64,000 nt of DNA from Candidatus Rickettsiella viridis (lineage in GTDB: Bacteria; Pseudomonadota; Gammaproteobacteria; Diplorickettsiales; Diplorickettsiaceae): contig NZ_AP018005.1 in the NCBI RefSeq assembly GCF_003966755.1, forward strand, positions 124,001 to 188,000, written 5' to 3'. This document shows, piece by piece, positions 18,091-26,820 of the stretch. The position numbers were made by a program, and so were the translations under genes. The notes beneath the pieces were generated by a model that saw only the letters and a list, made by a program, of their open reading frames with translations, was not told where the DNA came from and did no database searches. Positions within the stretch are counted from its first letter, which is position 1. Each line of letters begins with the position of its first letter.

Positions 18091-19452
18091 ATGGCTGAGC
18101 AAGCAAAACAACAAAAATTAGGCTTGTGGATGTTAACAGCCTTAGTGGCTGGAAATATGGTGGGGTCAGGCATTTTCTTATTGCCGGCTTCTTTGGCGGA
18201 ATACGGGAGTATTAGTTTGCTCTCTTGGATTGTAACGGCTGGCGGCGCTTTGTTAATAGCATTGGTATTTGCTAAGCTAGGTACTGTAATGCCACGGATT
18301 GGCGGTCCTTATGCGTATTGTCGCGAGGCATTTGGCGATTTTGTTGGATTTCAAATGGCTTATAATTACTGGATTGCGCTTTGGGTAGGTAATGCAGCAA
18401 TAGCAGTTGCTCTTACAGGCTATTTAAGCTTCTTTTTCCCCTTTTTGTCTAAAAATGCTGCCTTGTCTTGCTGTGTTAGTATCGGCTTAGTCTGGTTAAT
18501 GACCTTTATTAATTTATGGGGGGTTCGACATGCCGGTATTTTTCAGCTATTGACGACTATTTTAAAGCTCATCCCCTTGTTGCTTATTGCGTTGGTAGGG
18601 ATTTTTTATATACATCCTCATTACTTGGCTGATTTTAATTTAACCGGTAAATCTAATTTTACAGCGTTTAGTAGCGCAGCTACATTAACTCTATGGTCTT
18701 TTATTGGTTTAGAATCAGCCTCGGTTCCTGCTGGTCACGTAGAAAACCCTACCCGTAATATTCCTAGAGCAACCATTTTAGGCGTATTGATCGCGACAGG
18801 TGTCTATATTCTTAGCAGCATTGCTGTAATGGGAAGCATGCCTTTGAGTCAGCTTGCACATTCTAATGCACCTTATGCGGATGCAGCTCGTTTAATGTTT
18901 GGACCGATAGGCAGTATTGTGGTTGCTATGGGAGCCGTTATTTCTTGCTTAGGTGCGTTGAATGGTTGGATTTTACTACAAGGTCAAATCCCATTAGCGG
19001 CTGCCCAAGACAAGCTGTTCCCACCGATTTTTGCAGAAAGATCGGCGAATGGTACGCCGGTTGTAGGTTTAGTTATCTCCAGTGTCTTGATTACAGTGTT
19101 GTTATTAATGACTTTAAGCCATTCTCTGGTTAAGCAGTTTACTATTATCATTTTGTTGGCCACTTTAGCTTCATTAATCCCTTATTTTCTGACGACGATG
19201 TCTGAGTTGGTTATTTTTTTGAAATACCCGGCTTTATTTAAAAATGGTAAAAAATTATTAGGGTCGGTCATTATTGCTATTTTGGCTGGTGTTTATTCCT
19301 TTTGGGCTATTATTGGATCAGGTGAGCAGACTGTATTTTATGGCACATTATTATTATTGAGTAGTGTTCCTGTGTATGTTTGGATGAAGTGGCGAGCGCC
19401 TGTTGATGAGATAAACTTGAATACAGGCGAACAACCTTTACCTTTACCCTGA
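18091..19452 (+). CDS. AdiC-like APC-superfamily amino acid antiporter
   Basis: A 453-residue inner-membrane transporter with about 12 helices. Much of it resembles arginine/agmatine antiporter AdiC: helix 1 has AGNMVGSGIFLLPA, helix 3 GNAAIAVALTGYLS, helix 6 TLWSFIGLESASVPAG and helix 8 GALNGWILLQGQIPLAAAQD, where AdiC has its gating Trp. It likely exchanges a basic amino acid or its amine, but no decarboxylase gene is next to it. AGAGG before the ATG is a fair ribosome binding site, and a TATAAT at 18041-18046 may be its -10. Confidence 0.85.
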   Translation: MAEQAKQQKLGLWMLTALVAGNMVGSGIFLLPASLAEYGSISLLSWIVTAGGALLIALVFAKLGTVMPRIGGPYAYCREAFGDFVGFQMAYNYWIALWVGNAAIAVALTGYLSFFFPFLSKNAALSCCVSIGLVWLMTFINLWGVRHAGIFQLLTTILKLIPLLLIALVGIFYIHPHYLADFNLTGKSNFTAFSSAATLTLWSFIGLESASVPAGHVENPTRNIPRATILGVLIATGVYILSSIAVMGSMPLSQLAHSNAPYADAARLMFGPIGSIVVAMGAVISCLGALNGWILLQGQIPLAAAQDKLFPPIFAERSANGTPVVGLVISSVLITVLLLMTLSHSLVKQFTIIILLATLASLIPYFLTTMSELVIFLKYPALFKNGKKLLGSVIIAILAGVYSFWAIIGSGEQTVFYGTLLLLSSVPVYVWMKWRAPVDEINLNTGEQPLPLP

Positions 19453-19461
19453 GGCAATAGT

Positions 19462-22461
19462 TTGTATAAGCTAATTGTTTTATTAGTTTTTTTATTCGGT
19501 GGTTTTAGTACAACTGCTTTTGCTGAGTTACCTAATCAATCACCTTTGTTGACGTCGGCTCAGCAGCAATTAATTGCCGAGCAAACGCGTAGTCGCTTGC
19601 TCGCGAAAAAATTACAGGGTTTACAAGATGAACAAAAAAATCTTTATGCACAGCCTATAACTCAAAAATCATTAGATCGACTTGATCTTATGATTACGAT
19701 GGCGAAGGCAGACTTAGAAAGTATCAATTTAACCCTACAGACTACACAGCAATCCACGGACCTCATTCTAGATTCTATTCGAAATGTGCCTGGAAAATGG
19801 CAAAATCTGGATCGAAACGTTCCTGCTACCCAAGCGCAGCAAGCGAACTTACAACAGTATGTGCAGGAACGCCGAGGTTTATTTAAGTTACAACAACAAC
19901 GAATTAAAACGCTGCAGCAATCACGCGAGATTATTCAGCAAACACTGGCTTTTTTTGAAGAATGGCGGAGTGATTTACAGAGAAAATATCAACTTCAAGA
20001 GCAAACGAATAGGGAACAATCCTTAGATGGTTTAGCCGCGCGTTTAGATCAAGAGCAAAAAAAATGGGTCGTACGTTTAAACCAATGGAACGAAGAATTA
20101 AAAAAAGCTGAGGCAACAGGGTTTTTGAATAATGCTTCTTACGATCAGATTGAATTTAATATATTTGAAGCGGAAGAAAGAAATAATTTATTAGAAACAG
20201 AGCTTAACACCGCGAAAATAGCGAATAAATTACAAGTATTAGAGAACGCTTTTAATCAGAAGCTTCCGTTAAGTACCCTCAGTAATTTACAGCATCAAAT
20301 TGAAAATATTAACGATCAGACTCAGGTTTCAACCAATTTATTGCAAAAAAAACTTAAGTTTTTACAAAACTATACTCAGTTAGTGGATAAAGATTTAAAG
20401 GGAGAAGGGGTTAATTTAGTTCAGGATAAAGCGCAATTAGCGGTTTTAAAGTCAATTTCTACCGGTTATCAAACATTACTCCTTAAAACCAAGCAATTAC
20501 AAGAACGGGTTAAGACGCAACAAATTTCAGTAGCGCAACAGTTGAAATTACAGCTGGCTAATCGACAGGGGTTACCGGGCTGGAATTTAGGGGCATGGAT
20601 TGCACTAGGAAAGACCATTGGTCAAATTCCTGCATTAACACTTGAAAAGTTAGCGAGCTTTTATGACCCCATCATGAGCAAGCTTGAATTAGTATCGGGT
20701 TGGCAGTGGTTAATTGGGATGATCGGATTTCTGCTGTGGTTTGCTTTATGGTTAAAATTACGTCGTTTTTTAGCGGTAGATAGGGTTCGCTTACAGCAAC
20801 GTAGCCGCGGTTTTTTTTCGGCACAGACAGTAATAGTTGTGTTACAACTATTACAACGTCATTTAACGGGGATTATGTTGTTAGCCGCGCTAATAGGCTT
20901 ATTATTTTTATTAAACATTCCTCTTAAATTATTCTTTTTAATTATTAGTGTCAGCGTGGTTTGTTTAGGATTCAGCATCGTTATTCAATTGGCACATATT
21001 TTATTATTAGAAAATACAACCGATGAAAGTGGCCATGATGTCAAATTATATTATCGTCTACGCACCACGCTGTTAATTGGCGGGATTATTACCTTAGCGA
21101 CTATTTTAGTTAATCAATTGCCGGTTAACTATGAAGTACAAGATCTGTTTGGTCGCTTATTTATGTTCTTTCTTCTGGTAGTGGCCTTGGTATTAATGAA
21201 AGGTTGGGAAGTGGTCCCTACTTTATTAGAACCTTATATAGAAAATAAACATGCGTATTTAAAACGGATTATACGTTGGCTAAGCTTTTTAATTCCATTC
21301 AGTTTATTAACCAATGCGCTGATTGGGTTAGTGGGTTATGTTGAATTAGCGTGGGCTATTGCACATTATCAAGGTTTATTCCTGATAGCACTCACGGCTT
21401 ATCTGTTACTCAGAGGGCTGTTAGATGAATTGATTCGTTGGGCTTCTGAGCAATGTATTCGTCGTTTTAGGAATGGTTGGTTATGGAGTCAGGCTTTATT
21501 GAAGCCGTTCCATCAGATTTTAAAGTTAGCGCTACTGTTATTATCTATCATGGGGTTATTTGAGCTTTATGGTTGGGGAGATAGGGTTCCTATTATCAAT
21601 ACCAATGTGAGTAAATTACTAGGCACCAAATTGTTTGATATTACCAATACGGTAGCGGTAACGGGTTTAACGGTTGTACAGTTGGCGGTTCTTGTGGTTA
21701 TTTTGATATGGATTGCACATTGGTCACGTGAATTTGCTTATCGTTGGCTGTTTGTGCACACGAAAGATTTAGGATTACGTAATAGTTTATCTATTTTTAC
21801 ACAATACACGCTGATTGCTATTGGTATTACGATTGGTTTAAATATTTTGGGGTTAACGTGGGCCAATATTTCGCTTATTTTTGGGCTTTTTTCTTTAGGT
21901 GTCGGTTTAGGGTTACGCGATCTATTTAATAACTTTTTTACCGGTATTTTTTTACTATTAGAGCGACCTGTAAAAGTGGGGGATTGGGTCACCATCGGTA
22001 ATTACGATGGACAAGTTTCCCATATAGGTGCCCGTTCTATTACCGTAACCACCGATGATCGCCAGGAATTGTTAGTGCCTAATGCAGATATTTTTAGTAA
22101 AAACTTTATCAATTGGACACATCGCGATAGCGTTGTACGCGCATTAGTGACAGTGAAATCTAATCGTAATGATAACCCCAATCGGATTAGAGATATTATT
22201 TTAGAAGTATTGGCCACGGTACCCAAGATTTTGACTAATCCAAAACCTGAAGTTTATTTCAAAGAAATTGATAAAGTCCTGTTAGAGTTTAAAGTCGAAT
22301 ATTATGTGGATTTAAATCACATTAGCTCACGATCGGGTGTACGTTCTCAGTTTTTATTTAGTCTGTGGGAACGTTTTTCAAGCGAAGGTATTTTGCCACC
22401 TGAAGCACCGCATGACGTGCATATTGCAGGAAAAATAGACCTTCAGCCATCGCGCGGATAA
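19462..22461 (+). CDS. Large MscS-family mechanosensitive channel (MscK/MscM-like)
   Basis: A 999-residue channel. A signal peptide (first 21 residues, ending AFA) is followed by a long periplasmic coiled-coil region (about 25-370), several membrane helices (from about 410), and the C-terminal MscS pore domain (about 790-985) with LFNNFFTGIFLLLERP, VKVGDWV and VPNADIFSKNFINW. It should open on hypo-osmotic shock and release solutes. Start is TTG at 19462 with GAGG at 19451-19454. It follows the antiporter by nine bases, so the two may form an operon. Confidence 0.92.
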   Translation: MYKLIVLLVFLFGGFSTTAFAELPNQSPLLTSAQQQLIAEQTRSRLLAKKLQGLQDEQKNLYAQPITQKSLDRLDLMITMAKADLESINLTLQTTQQSTDLILDSIRNVPGKWQNLDRNVPATQAQQANLQQYVQERRGLFKLQQQRIKTLQQSREIIQQTLAFFEEWRSDLQRKYQLQEQTNREQSLDGLAARLDQEQKKWVVRLNQWNEELKKAEATGFLNNASYDQIEFNIFEAEERNNLLETELNTAKIANKLQVLENAFNQKLPLSTLSNLQHQIENINDQTQVSTNLLQKKLKFLQNYTQLVDKDLKGEGVNLVQDKAQLAVLKSISTGYQTLLLKTKQLQERVKTQQISVAQQLKLQLANRQGLPGWNLGAWIALGKTIGQIPALTLEKLASFYDPIMSKLELVSGWQWLIGMIGFLLWFALWLKLRRFLAVDRVRLQQRSRGFFSAQTVIVVLQLLQRHLTGIMLLAALIGLLFLLNIPLKLFFLIISVSVVCLGFSIVIQLAHILLLENTTDESGHDVKLYYRLRTTLLIGGIITLATILVNQLPVNYEVQDLFGRLFMFFLLVVALVLMKGWEVVPTLLEPYIENKHAYLKRIIRWLSFLIPFSLLTNALIGLVGYVELAWAIAHYQGLFLIALTAYLLLRGLLDELIRWASEQCIRRFRNGWLWSQALLKPFHQILKLALLLLSIMGLFELYGWGDRVPIINTNVSKLLGTKLFDITNTVAVTGLTVVQLAVLVVILIWIAHWSREFAYRWLFVHTKDLGLRNSLSIFTQYTLIAIGITIGLNILGLTWANISLIFGLFSLGVGLGLRDLFNNFFTGIFLLLERPVKVGDWVTIGNYDGQVSHIGARSITVTTDDRQELLVPNADIFSKNFINWTHRDSVVRALVTVKSNRNDNPNRIRDIILEVLATVPKILTNPKPEVYFKEIDKVLLEFKVEYYVDLNHISSRSGVRSQFLFSLWERFSSEGILPPEAPHDVHIAGKIDLQPSRG

Positions 22462-22479
22462 CATTAAAAAAATGAAAAT

Positions 22480-22605
22480 AATACGCACAGCAATGGGATT
22501 TTTGGTAAAGCACCGTGAAAACGAAGCCACCGGAGTGTATGTATGATACATGAGGATGGCGAGTTGAGTGGCAACGCAGACAAAAGTTTAAGTGCAAAGA
22601 GTATA
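22480..22605 (+). repeat. 126-bp palindromic element, copy C
   Basis: Full-length copy with 5' end AATACGC (22480-22486) and 3' end GAGTATA (22599-22605); here the two ends match less well than in the other copies. It begins 18 bases after the mscS stop and runs directly into the coding core of the MurG-type gene, whose ATG (22543) lies inside it. Confidence 0.9.
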
Positions 22606-23661
22606 TTATTTACAGGAGGCGGCTCAGCTGGCCACGTCACGCCGAGTTTCTCTTTAATTCAAATGCTTAAAAATAAAGGGGCTACTATTTTTTATGTGGG
22701 TTCAAAGGAAGGTATCGAGCGTTCACTTGTTGCAGCATTAAATATCCCCTATTATGCAGTTACAACGGGGAAATTACGGCGTTATTGGTCTTGGCAAAAT
22801 TTTTTAACACCTTTTCAGCTTGTTTTTGGTGTTATGCAAAGCTTTTTACTCTGTCGTCGACTTAAGCCTAATATTATTTTTTCTAAAGGCGGTTTTGTTG
22901 CTTTGCCTGTTGTCATTGCGGCGTGGTTAAACCGTATTCCTGTCGTCATTCACGAATCGGATTTGACACCTGGATTAGCGAATCGTTTGAGTTTTCCTTT
23001 TGCTAAATTTATTTGTGTAACCTTTCCTGTTAGCGCTAAATATTTTAAAAATAAAGATAAGATATTAGTGACGGGTGTGCCTATTCGTGAGTCTTTATAT
23101 CAGGGCGATCGAAATAAAGGATTAAGATTTTGTGGTTTTAATGAAGAAAAGCCGGTGTTATTAATTATGGCCGGGGGTTTAGGCTCTGTTGATATAAACA
23201 ACATGGTTCGACGTTTGTTAGTGCCTCTAACCAGCAAATTTCAGGTCATCCATCTTTGTGGTAAAGGGAAGCTAGATGATCATTTTTCAAACATTCCAGA
23301 TTATAAACAATTTGAATACCTACACGAAGAACTGGCGGATGTTTTAGCCAGTGCAGATTTAGTGATTAGTCGAGCTGGAGCGACTTCTATTTATGAACTT
23401 ATCGCACTAAAAAAGCCACATATTTTGTTACCACTCTCTAAACAAGCTAGTCGTGGCGATCAAATAAAAAATGCAGATTATTTTGCGCAACAAGGATTAA
23501 GTACGGTTTTGTATGCTGAAGCGTTTTCAGATGAGAAATTTTTACGAGCTATTTTTGATTGTTATGCCAATTTAGAAGCGATAAAAAATAAATTAGCTAA
23601 TTTTAAACATCTTGATAGTAGTCGTTTAATTGTCGATAAATTAGTAGCACTTTCAAAATAA
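22543..23661 (+). CDS. murG: MurG-type glycosyltransferase, N-terminus from repeat
   Basis: GT28 family; MurG adds GlcNAc to lipid I to make lipid II at the inner face of the cytoplasmic membrane. The core starts ILFTGGGSAGHVTPS, the donor-binding glycine loop, and has SKGGFVALPV, VIHESDLTPGLANR and SRAGATSIYEL. HESD-TPGLAN is the variant I associate with Firmicutes MurG; gammaproteobacterial MurG usually has HEQN. The first 20 residues, including ATG 22543 and the alternative TTG 22564, are encoded by the upstream repeat. No dcw genes are adjacent, so it may be a second or transferred copy. Confidence 0.85.
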   Translation: MIHEDGELSGNADKSLSAKSILFTGGGSAGHVTPSFSLIQMLKNKGATIFYVGSKEGIERSLVAALNIPYYAVTTGKLRRYWSWQNFLTPFQLVFGVMQSFLLCRRLKPNIIFSKGGFVALPVVIAAWLNRIPVVIHESDLTPGLANRLSFPFAKFICVTFPVSAKYFKNKDKILVTGVPIRESLYQGDRNKGLRFCGFNEEKPVLLIMAGGLGSVDINNMVRRLLVPLTSKFQVIHLCGKGKLDDHFSNIPDYKQFEYLHEELADVLASADLVISRAGATSIYELIALKKPHILLPLSKQASRGDQIKNADYFAQQGLSTVLYAEAFSDEKFLRAIFDCYANLEAIKNKLANFKHLDSSRLIVDKLVALSK

Positions 23662-23678
23662 AACCATTTAAGTTAGTT

Positions 23679-24353
23679 TTATCTAATTTGATAATTGCTA
23701 TACGTATTATTTTTTAACCTAGCTGTAATATCTATATAGAATTTATTGTAATTTTCTATAAATATACGGAGTGTTTGAGTATAGTATTCAGGTGCATTTT
23801 TAAGGTCATTACGTTTTAAATTAAATGCTATAATGGTAGGTTCTAGTTCGCTTATTTGGCCATGAGCAGTATTTATAAATGAGTGTTTATAAATATTTGA
23901 AACTTCATTTAATTTTTCTAAGATCGGTAGGTGATCTTTAAAGAATTGAGAAAAACTGTGTGATGGTTCTTGTAATATAGCACCAATTCTGTCAAATTTT
24001 AGTTTATTTATTGTTAGGCCTGTAGGATCTGTATATTGTATATAAGTTAATGAAATTAACTCGTCGGCTATTTTTCTTAACCAATACATTAATTCTTCTG
24101 TAATTAATTGATGTTCAAGCTCTTCAAATCCAGAAGTGCTAATTCCAGAAAAGCCTTGGCGTGTTTGATAAAAACTGTCAAACAAACTTTTTATTTTTAC
24201 ATTAATCCAATCCACACGCATTATTACGTGTAGATATTTTAAGGAAAGATTACCAAAAGGCGTATTTATTTGGTTAGTATAAAGGTAATTAGAAAGATTT
24301 ATTCCGTCTCTTGGTTTTTTGCTATTATTAATTTGAGGATAGTGAAAGTTCAT
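23679..24353 (-). CDS. Unknown 224-residue helical protein
   Basis: No family recognised with confidence. The product is soluble, AT-codon-rich (many Asn, Ile, Lys, Tyr) and mostly helical, with no signal peptide or membrane segment. A segment ILEKLNEVSNIYKHSFIN near residue 150 is a weak echo of helical HEPN-like proteins, too weak to call. It lies 43 bases downstream of tamB on the same strand and convergent with the MurG-type gene. Its extreme AT content next to better balanced neighbours suggests acquisition. Confidence 0.55.
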   Translation of the reverse strand: MNFHYPQINNSKKPRDGINLSNYLYTNQINTPFGNLSLKYLHVIMRVDWINVKIKSLFDSFYQTRQGFSGISTSGFEELEHQLITEELMYWLRKIADELISLTYIQYTDPTGLTINKLKFDRIGAILQEPSHSFSQFFKDHLPILEKLNEVSNIYKHSFINTAHGQISELEPTIIAFNLKRNDLKNAPEYYTQTLRIFIENYNKFYIDITARLKNNTYSNYQIR

Positions 24354-24396
24354 GTAAGTTGATTAGACATCTAAAGCTTAATCGGCTTTCACTATT

Positions 24397-26820
24397 TTAA
24401 TTTCTTTCTACTTTATAAAGCAAATCAATACCATTCGCAAAGTTACTATTGGTGCTTTGTAATGAGAAATTCTTATTGAGTAAATAATTGATTTGCAGAA
24501 CACTAATGGGATCAAGTAATTCTAAACTATAAGAAATATTAAGGCGTGGCGAGAAGCTTTTGCCAATAATTAAAGAAGTATTTTGTTGTAGCTTATTGGT
24601 ATTCGGATTAAAGATTGGATTAGCGCCAATCGTTAATTGATCGATGCCCATTTTTTTCTGTGCTTTGTTGATCATGTGGCCAACACCCGTTTTTTCTCCG
24701 CCAGCCTGTGTGGCAGCACCGATCAATAATTGCATACTCGCCGCACTAAGCTGATCACTCGGTTGGCCAGTCACTAAATAAGAAAGCATTTCTAACTGGG
24801 AGCTGATGGCGTTGGCAGGGTTGGCATATAGCGTAATTTTAGGATTCTCAAGGTAGCCTTGTAGACGTACACCTACCGTTGCTTGAATAGGCTGTGTTGT
24901 TTGTAGCGCAGAGGAAATAAAACTTGAAGAGCCTAACTTTGAACCTGGTGTGCTTGAATTATTTCCAGTGCTAATTTTAGGTAAAATCCATACACTTTTA
25001 TTAGCTGTAACATCGATGTTAGGATGATCGATAGGGCTATTGGCGAAACTTAGCAAAGAATGTGGCTGTAGTTTTAAGCTCTGGCCATAATAGGTATATT
25101 CTCCTTCGGTAAGAGATAGTACACCCGTTGCTAAAATGGGGTGGTCGCTTTCTTGATGAATATCTAAATTTCCGGTGATTTTAGTGCGTAGCCCTTGATA
25201 ACTAAATTGAATGTCATTTCCCAGTTGTAACTTAATATTATTTTTATAGGTAAATGGCAGTGAAGTAGTCTCTTTTTTATGTGTAACAAAAACTACATCA
25301 TTGGATAGTTCAATGCCATTAAAACTATTTTCATTTATTTTAATGCTGGCTTTTGGAAAAACGATAAGGCCTGTTGCTTCAATATGCTGTGTATTTGCTT
25401 GTATCTGTAGCTCAGGCGAAGCAGTAATTTTATATTCTTTTGTATGGCTAATTTCCAGATTATTTCCTTTTAAATTGATAAGACTAGGAAACTGAGGTTG
25501 ATTTAGCTGTGTTTTTGATTGTAATGTTAATGTGCCTGTTCCAGAGTCTAATCGTCCAGCTCCTTGCAATACATTTTTATCTGTATGAAATACAAGGTTC
25601 ATCTTTTTTAAATACAGGCCTAGCAACGGTATTTGTGTGCTTCCATTCTTTAAATTGAGCTCTCCATTGATAGAAGGTGAAAATAGAAGACCAGATAAAT
25701 TAAGTTGTGTGTTTAGAGAACCTTGTGGGTTTTTTAAGGCTGGGATAAAAGTAGAGAAATAATTTAAATTTTTTAATGTGAGTTGAATATTTGCGTTTAT
25801 GATTTGTTTTGGATTTATCTCAAGGGCATATTTGTAATGCGGGAGTTGGATATGTGCACTGAGGTGATCGACAACAGTAGGATCTGTAATCAAGGTTGCG
25901 GCTAAGCCTTCAGACGACAATTTTGCTGTTATTTGGCTAGAAGGTATATTTAGATTGTGCGTTACGGTATTTTCCTCTTTGCGCACAATCTTAAAGCTAG
26001 ATAAATTTCCTTGTAGAGAAAAAGGCTGTAAGTTTCCGTTGAGACTAATATGAATAGGGCTTAAAGAAAAGGTATTATTTTTAAGCTGAACGGCTTTTAG
26101 TTCTAACAGCCATTTTTTGCTATCCAGGCTATCTAAATCAAATGATCCTTGAACTTGGTTTAATTGCCAATCTAAATAGCTTAGATTGGTTTTTAGAGAG
26201 GAAAGGTAAAAATGGGGTGATGAATAATTACCATTTATTTTCCCTTGTAAAAAAAGTTGGCCTTTACTGTCTGAAAGAAGGGCTTCTAACTGTGGAATAG
26301 TTAATTGCCAATTAAAGTTCCATTGTTTATGTAACGAGCCATCTAAGCTTAAGGTATTAGCGCCGTAGCGTAAGACGGATTGTTTAATTTCCATCGAATT
26401 TATATGAATATGTTTAAAAAATGTGGGTAACTGGAAATCATCTATCGTTGTTTTAGATGCCGCGCTGTCTTTTTGCTGTTCTTGCTCTTTGATAGCGAGT
26501 ATAAGCTTATTAATAGATAACGAACCTATACTGAATTGTCCATGTAGTAAGGCACTCCAATGCCAATCAAATTGAACAGATGAAATAGTAAGTGTTGTAT
26601 TCGTATCCTTATAACTTAAATCTTTTATCTCAATAGGGCCTAATAACCGGCCGTTAAGCTCAGTGATTTTTAAAGTCCCGGGTAAGCATTGCTGGGTTAA
26701 TTGACTGGCTATTTCTAAACCTTTTTGTGTGGTTAAAAATAAATAAGTGATGCTTAAAAAAAGCAACGTTATGCTATAGAGAGCAATCCAACGTAAAGAA
26801 GAAATTTTTTTTATTGTCAT
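24397..26820 (-). CDS. tamB: Translocation and assembly module subunit TamB
   Basis: Inner-membrane-anchored periplasm-spanning protein of the AsmA-like/TamB family, which partners with TamA and is now linked to lipid transport to the outer membrane. A membrane anchor (about residues 10-30) precedes a long beta-rich region, and the C-terminal DUF490 domain (about 480-807) carries the conserved TLYANPANAISSQLEMLSYLVTGQPSD-like region. At 807 residues it is clearly shorter than the about 1260 of E. coli. It overlaps tamA by four bases, so both are translated together. Confidence 0.9.
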   Translation of the reverse strand: MTIKKISSLRWIALYSITLLFLSITYLFLTTQKGLEIASQLTQQCLPGTLKITELNGRLLGPIEIKDLSYKDTNTTLTISSVQFDWHWSALLHGQFSIGSLSINKLILAIKEQEQQKDSAASKTTIDDFQLPTFFKHIHINSMEIKQSVLRYGANTLSLDGSLHKQWNFNWQLTIPQLEALLSDSKGQLFLQGKINGNYSSPHFYLSSLKTNLSYLDWQLNQVQGSFDLDSLDSKKWLLELKAVQLKNNTFSLSPIHISLNGNLQPFSLQGNLSSFKIVRKEENTVTHNLNIPSSQITAKLSSEGLAATLITDPTVVDHLSAHIQLPHYKYALEINPKQIINANIQLTLKNLNYFSTFIPALKNPQGSLNTQLNLSGLLFSPSINGELNLKNGSTQIPLLGLYLKKMNLVFHTDKNVLQGAGRLDSGTGTLTLQSKTQLNQPQFPSLINLKGNNLEISHTKEYKITASPELQIQANTQHIEATGLIVFPKASIKINENSFNGIELSNDVVFVTHKKETTSLPFTYKNNIKLQLGNDIQFSYQGLRTKITGNLDIHQESDHPILATGVLSLTEGEYTYYGQSLKLQPHSLLSFANSPIDHPNIDVTANKSVWILPKISTGNNSSTPGSKLGSSSFISSALQTTQPIQATVGVRLQGYLENPKITLYANPANAISSQLEMLSYLVTGQPSDQLSAASMQLLIGAATQAGGEKTGVGHMINKAQKKMGIDQLTIGANPIFNPNTNKLQQNTSLIIGKSFSPRLNISYSLELLDPISVLQINYLLNKNFSLQSTNSNFANGIDLLYKVERN

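Noticed and set aside
23679-24353. HEPN-type toxin or Abi protein
   Set aside because: Only NIYKHSF faintly recalls a helical HEPN-like motif; the R-x4-6-H signature is missing and no partner gene is next to it.
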